Shown piece by piece: positions 24,801-26,502 of a stretch of DNA of 26,502 bases. Below the pieces are notes generated by a model, which saw only the letters and a list, made by a program, of their open reading frames with translations, had not been told where the DNA came from and did no database searches. Source of the stretch: 2-01-FULL-39-10-A sp964565795. GTDB lineage: Bacteria > Patescibacteriota > Microgenomatia > Levybacterales > UBA12049. The position numbers and the translations under genes were made by a program. The DNA lies in NCBI GenBank assembly GCA_964565795.1, contig CAZMGC010000010.1:1-26502 (forward strand), read 5' to 3'. Every line of letters starts with the position of its first letter. The stretch's first letter is position 1.

Positions 24801-25157
24801 GGCAAACTCCTTTTCAGGAAAAAGTGCCTTTATGGCTATATACATCGATAATCCCATGATGAAAAACCAGAAAATAAATGTAGCAATTTCCCCAAGCCAA
24901 ACAGAACGAAAAATAAAACTAAAAAAAGACTCTGGAGCTTGAATTATTAAAAAACCTTTTAAAATAGCCCAATCCGATCCGAAATTGTGATTTGCATTCC
25001 AGGAGTAAGATAAATTCCTTAAGTGTTCTAGATAATTAAGCCTAAATCCGGAATCGTGTCCTATTATTATTTCCCCATTTCTAAGCCACCAAATAGGCGT
25101 GAGGCTTAAAATAAAGATTAAAAGTATCTCTATATTTTTTTTGAATAAATTAATCAT
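21843..25157 (-). CDS. YfhO/AftD-like GT-C membrane protein with very large extracytoplasmic region (1104 aa)
   Basis: Same architecture as the 654-aa gene but nearly twice as long. N-terminal multispanning part (residues about 1-430): first helix at about 9-26, acidic loop IIGHDSGFRLNYLEHLRNLS (D35 or so), later FASGSHPPFGFIYIFLVEHL followed by PGFAIFRSAIYKFG near 370. Residues about 440-1060 are mostly soluble and outside the membrane: a segment starting KIPEYIHETNSYLNNS, a C650-x2-C653 pair (ECYLCQN), a charged helical stretch (about 700-780), then beta-type repeats and the NNSFSPGWKIYEG motif common in YfhO C-termini. A last helix lies at about 1075-1097. It may transfer or polymerise sugars and bind glycan through the added domains. 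It overlaps both neighbours by 8 nt. Confidence 0.65.
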   Translation of the reverse strand: MINLFKKNIEILLIFILSLTPIWWLRNGEIIIGHDSGFRLNYLEHLRNLSYSWNANHNFGSDWAILKGFLIIQAPESFFSFIFRSVWLGEIATFIFWFFIMGLSMYIAIKALFPEKEFALARIVGSIFYMYNFFILQGWFIAERAKFSLFAALPLGFLIIYKALNKQYSLLKSTIYFSILTFFLNGGGSPPLYGSLILTYAITFIFLTLINIRKNGATEIIYSIKLILCLFLGFFFINSYFILPQIYAALNSYSGMLSSIGGISGILAWERAINKYASILNLLRLQGIPDWYDNPSHVYANDFTTNPFLIVLSFIPILTILVGLSIIKISQLKEKSKVIFVLLAILLIGIIFASGSHPPFGFIYIFLVEHLPGFAIFRSAIYKFGPAFWMSAIFLFAIYLNLIVNKYIKNKKLYNLAIIGSTVFVLLFHFPYFTSNFFNFNNPFTTKVKIPEYIHETNSYLNNSTEETNVLLLPRLDPYYRVDSYEWGFWSLEPISKLSLNHPVISNDTVSPEIINEIYESDDPNYIDRVLGRFGINKIILRKDIVYNDKKTKINELNSQAKTILENKNVSLDKKFGQWEIYNFNSSSYIPFVSLPEIVVSANVNKKYLKTILETQKNKKSLLVFNEPENNTNASLIEEISSKTYIEPECYLCQNREFEDQKNLVLINDASILPGSTFYKFKINKENKLRAKFSIGAPKIDLSLALANNRIAEYRALAKNENLPLERKEQRLKDLSKNYRSEIINAINGAKELSSIERNKYNVKIYSYLDSQIDYLKDVGFDLNIPENQNLESFIEKEKINLSKDIWYSTDQNKKLIVNINNEGKYLIGSFIDNREETFLLDGKQITLNKYLNLSKGFHLLEIRRKYESDNTEIKLDVNKRIEVRHLGNGSNKDHMLTFEYYTDRDTFLDLEINGKKLDKIAIELKHHAEPRVHTLRLGKGLDLDGSKVFLTNNDNTNDSLRIKDVRLEEVYDPNIFLLKDGVSDGLGAPEISYKKVNPTRTEVKIKNASSPYVLTVNNSFSPGWKIYEGNKNILSIFFSKKVFEDNQIKSNGYSNSWYIDKNGDYELTIFYEPQKAFYIGGILSLLTVLVMVYFLLRMRGKNE

Positions 25158-26502
25158 TTAGATTTGAGCTTACCGTTGCAACCCTCTCACGACTTTCTCT
25201 TGTGATATCAATTACCTTATTATTTGCACTATCTATAAAAAATCCATGTATTACTTCCGGCGAAAGTTTTTCGGAATTAATTACACCAACCATTTTATCC
25301 ATATCCTGAAAATAGCCAAACCCTAAATTTCCCCTCGAATCATAACCTTCAGCTCCCAAATCCCAAAGGAAATTTTCAGTTAAAAAACTTGATGGAATTT
25401 TTCCTGAGTCATAATTCCATACTGCGAGAACATATCCTAAGCCATTCTGGAAAGGATTAGTGATATTTCCATAATAATTCCTGTCACTTATTACATAATA
25501 GATTGAATTATTCTCTGGATTTGGATAAATTTCTGATATTCCATTTAAGACTGCTTTCCGTTGCACTGCTATCTCACTCTGAAAAGTTATTTCTTTTTTT
25601 ATTATTCCTATATTGTGATTCAAATAAACAAAAACTAACGGCACAACAATAAATATCAGTAATTTATTAAGTTTTATTATGTAATTCATGAAAAGACCAA
25701 AAATTATACCCGCTGAAATTGCAGAAACATAAAAATATCTTGACGAGAGATACGAACTGTCTCTATGAACCACAACATATGGCAGGAGACTTAAGAAGAA
25801 AAATAAAATCATGAAGATAATTCCTTTTTTCGTAAATCTATCATTAGCTCTAATAGCAATAAACAAAATAACTCCTAAAATTAAAAACGCGCCAATTGAA
25901 GAAACCATATCCGCAACAATACTTTGCGCTACTAAATCTCTAGCTGGAGAATCAATTAAAAATTTATACTGAGTTTTAATAATTAGAGGTGTTAGGTTGT
26001 ATAAATCTGTTGGAGGGACAAATATTTGAAATAAAGAAGTCAAAGGATACAAGACAATATGCACTAATGCTGATCTGATTGGATTATCACTAACCCCTAC
26101 AAAACCCACCGCATTATCATTTCTAAAAAATAAACCAAGGTATCTAAATACCGCAATTAATCCCCCATAAAAAATTAAAGGGGAATGAACAATTAAGAAT
26201 TCCCTGATCTTAATCTTCTCCTTAAATAAAAAATAAGAAACAGGATAAAGAATAAACAAAAAGAGAGCGCTCTCCTTGAAAAGAAGTGAAATTAGGCCAA
26301 ATAAGTACGATAAATAAACATATTTCCTTTTATTCTCACTTAGAAAAATCACATAAAAAATTAGAGATATTATTAAAAATGTAGTAGCAGGTAATCCCCC
26401 AACTGCCGCAACCCATGTAATTGATTGGGAAGAGATGCTATTCAGAGCAAAGAAAAGCGAAGCAAAAAATGATATCCAAATCTTATTAAAAAGCCTCTTT
26501 GC
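25150..26502 (-). CDS. GT-C membrane protein, 5' end beyond window (paralogue of the fusion's C-terminal half)
   Basis: The frame is open to the right edge: upstream of the apparent GTG start (26352) it continues without a stop as AKRLFNKIWISFFASLFFAL, so the start lies outside the window and that GTG is internal. About 450 residues are visible. Multiple hydrophobic helices, the segment NSISSQSITWVAAVGGLPAT (compare ENVFWISSIGHLFNG in the fusion protein), a KESALFLFILYPVSYFLF helix, and SRYFYVSAISAGIIFGLF near the end of the membrane part; the last 120 residues (IYPNPENNSIYYVISDRNYY onward) are soluble. This is the arrangement of the TMTC/ArnT-like GT-C proteins. Its 3' end overlaps the 1104-aa gene by 8 nt. 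The donor-binding N-terminal loop is off the window, so catalysis cannot be judged. Confidence 0.75.
   Translation of the reverse strand, partial: AKRLFNKIWISFFASLFFALNSISSQSITWVAAVGGLPATTFLIISLIFYVIFLSENKRKYVYLSYLFGLISLLFKESALFLFILYPVSYFLFKEKIKIREFLIVHSPLIFYGGLIAVFRYLGLFFRNDNAVGFVGVSDNPIRSALVHIVLYPLTSLFQIFVPPTDLYNLTPLIIKTQYKFLIDSPARDLVAQSIVADMVSSIGAFLILGVILFIAIRANDRFTKKGIIFMILFFFLSLLPYVVVHRDSSYLSSRYFYVSAISAGIIFGLFMNYIIKLNKLLIFIVVPLVFVYLNHNIGIIKKEITFQSEIAVQRKAVLNGISEIYPNPENNSIYYVISDRNYYGNITNPFQNGLGYVLAVWNYDSGKIPSSFLTENFLWDLGAEGYDSRGNLGFGYFQDMDKMVGVINSEKLSPEVIHGFFIDSANNKVIDITRESRERVATVSSNLND

Noticed and set aside
26349..26352. GTG at 26352 as the start of the last gene
   Set aside because: The same frame stays open and continues as a hydrophobic, GT-C-like sequence to the window edge, so the GTG is internal.

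Overview
The window looks like a chromosomal fragment from a low-GC bacterium, most plausibly a Patescibacteria/CPR lineage of the Microgenomates type. The grounds are a dimeric-type glycyl-tRNA synthetase, a short RecO without the usual C-terminal part, a DUF4012 protein, and a long run of glycosyltransferases and multispanning GT-C proteins packed with 4-8 nt overlaps. TGA is used as an ordinary stop (for example at the ends of the genes at 8006 and 10039), so the UGA-Gly code of Gracilibacteria/Absconditabacteria does not apply. The assignment rests on gene content read by eye and is moderately confident.

All genes but one lie on the minus strand, so the layout is best read from right to left. 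(1) 26502-19567: an envelope block with a partial GT-C membrane protein (runs off the window), a 1104-aa YfhO/AftD-like GT-C protein, a 111-aa membrane protein and a second, 654-aa YfhO/AftD-like protein, all overlapping. (2) 19060-19599: one plus-strand orphan gene, richer in GC than its surroundings, with a perfect-consensus promoter almost touching its start codon; it converges on block 1 and diverges from block 3. (3) 18996-5785: a polyprenyl-phosphate-type GT2, a 75-aa membrane protein, a half-length GT4, a full GT4, a hexapeptide O-acyltransferase, a GT2, a 1078-aa fusion of an O-antigen-ligase-like half to a GT-C half, a GT39-like protein, then GT4, GT2, GT4 and GT4. (4) 5675-3933: mannose-1-phosphate guanylyltransferase and an initiating polyprenyl-phosphate sugar-1-phosphate transferase. 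(5) 3858-1: a DUF4012 membrane-anchored protein with its own promoter, then recO and glyS (3' end outside the window).

Together blocks 1, 3 and 4 form a surface-polysaccharide pathway. GDP-mannose is made by ManC, the first sugar is loaded on a lipid carrier by the PGT, cytoplasmic GT2/GT4 enzymes extend and the acyltransferase decorates the glycan, and the GT-C and ligase-like proteins probably work on the outer face with polyprenyl-linked donors. No flippase (Wzx) or polysaccharide ABC transporter is visible in the window. The DUF4012 protein may act in envelope attachment or display, which is inference.

At glyS and at the DUF4012 gene the -10 hexamer TATCAT ends exactly 6 nt before the ATG, so leaderless transcripts are predicted; the orphan gene has an 11-nt gap. 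By contrast manC has a strong Shine-Dalgarno sequence that moves its start 21 codons downstream of the first ATG. A 10-N scaffold gap (3774-3783) lies in the N-terminal region of the DUF4012 gene. I saw no tRNA, rRNA, CRISPR array, insertion sequence or attachment site. No gene-free stretch exceeds about 110 bases.
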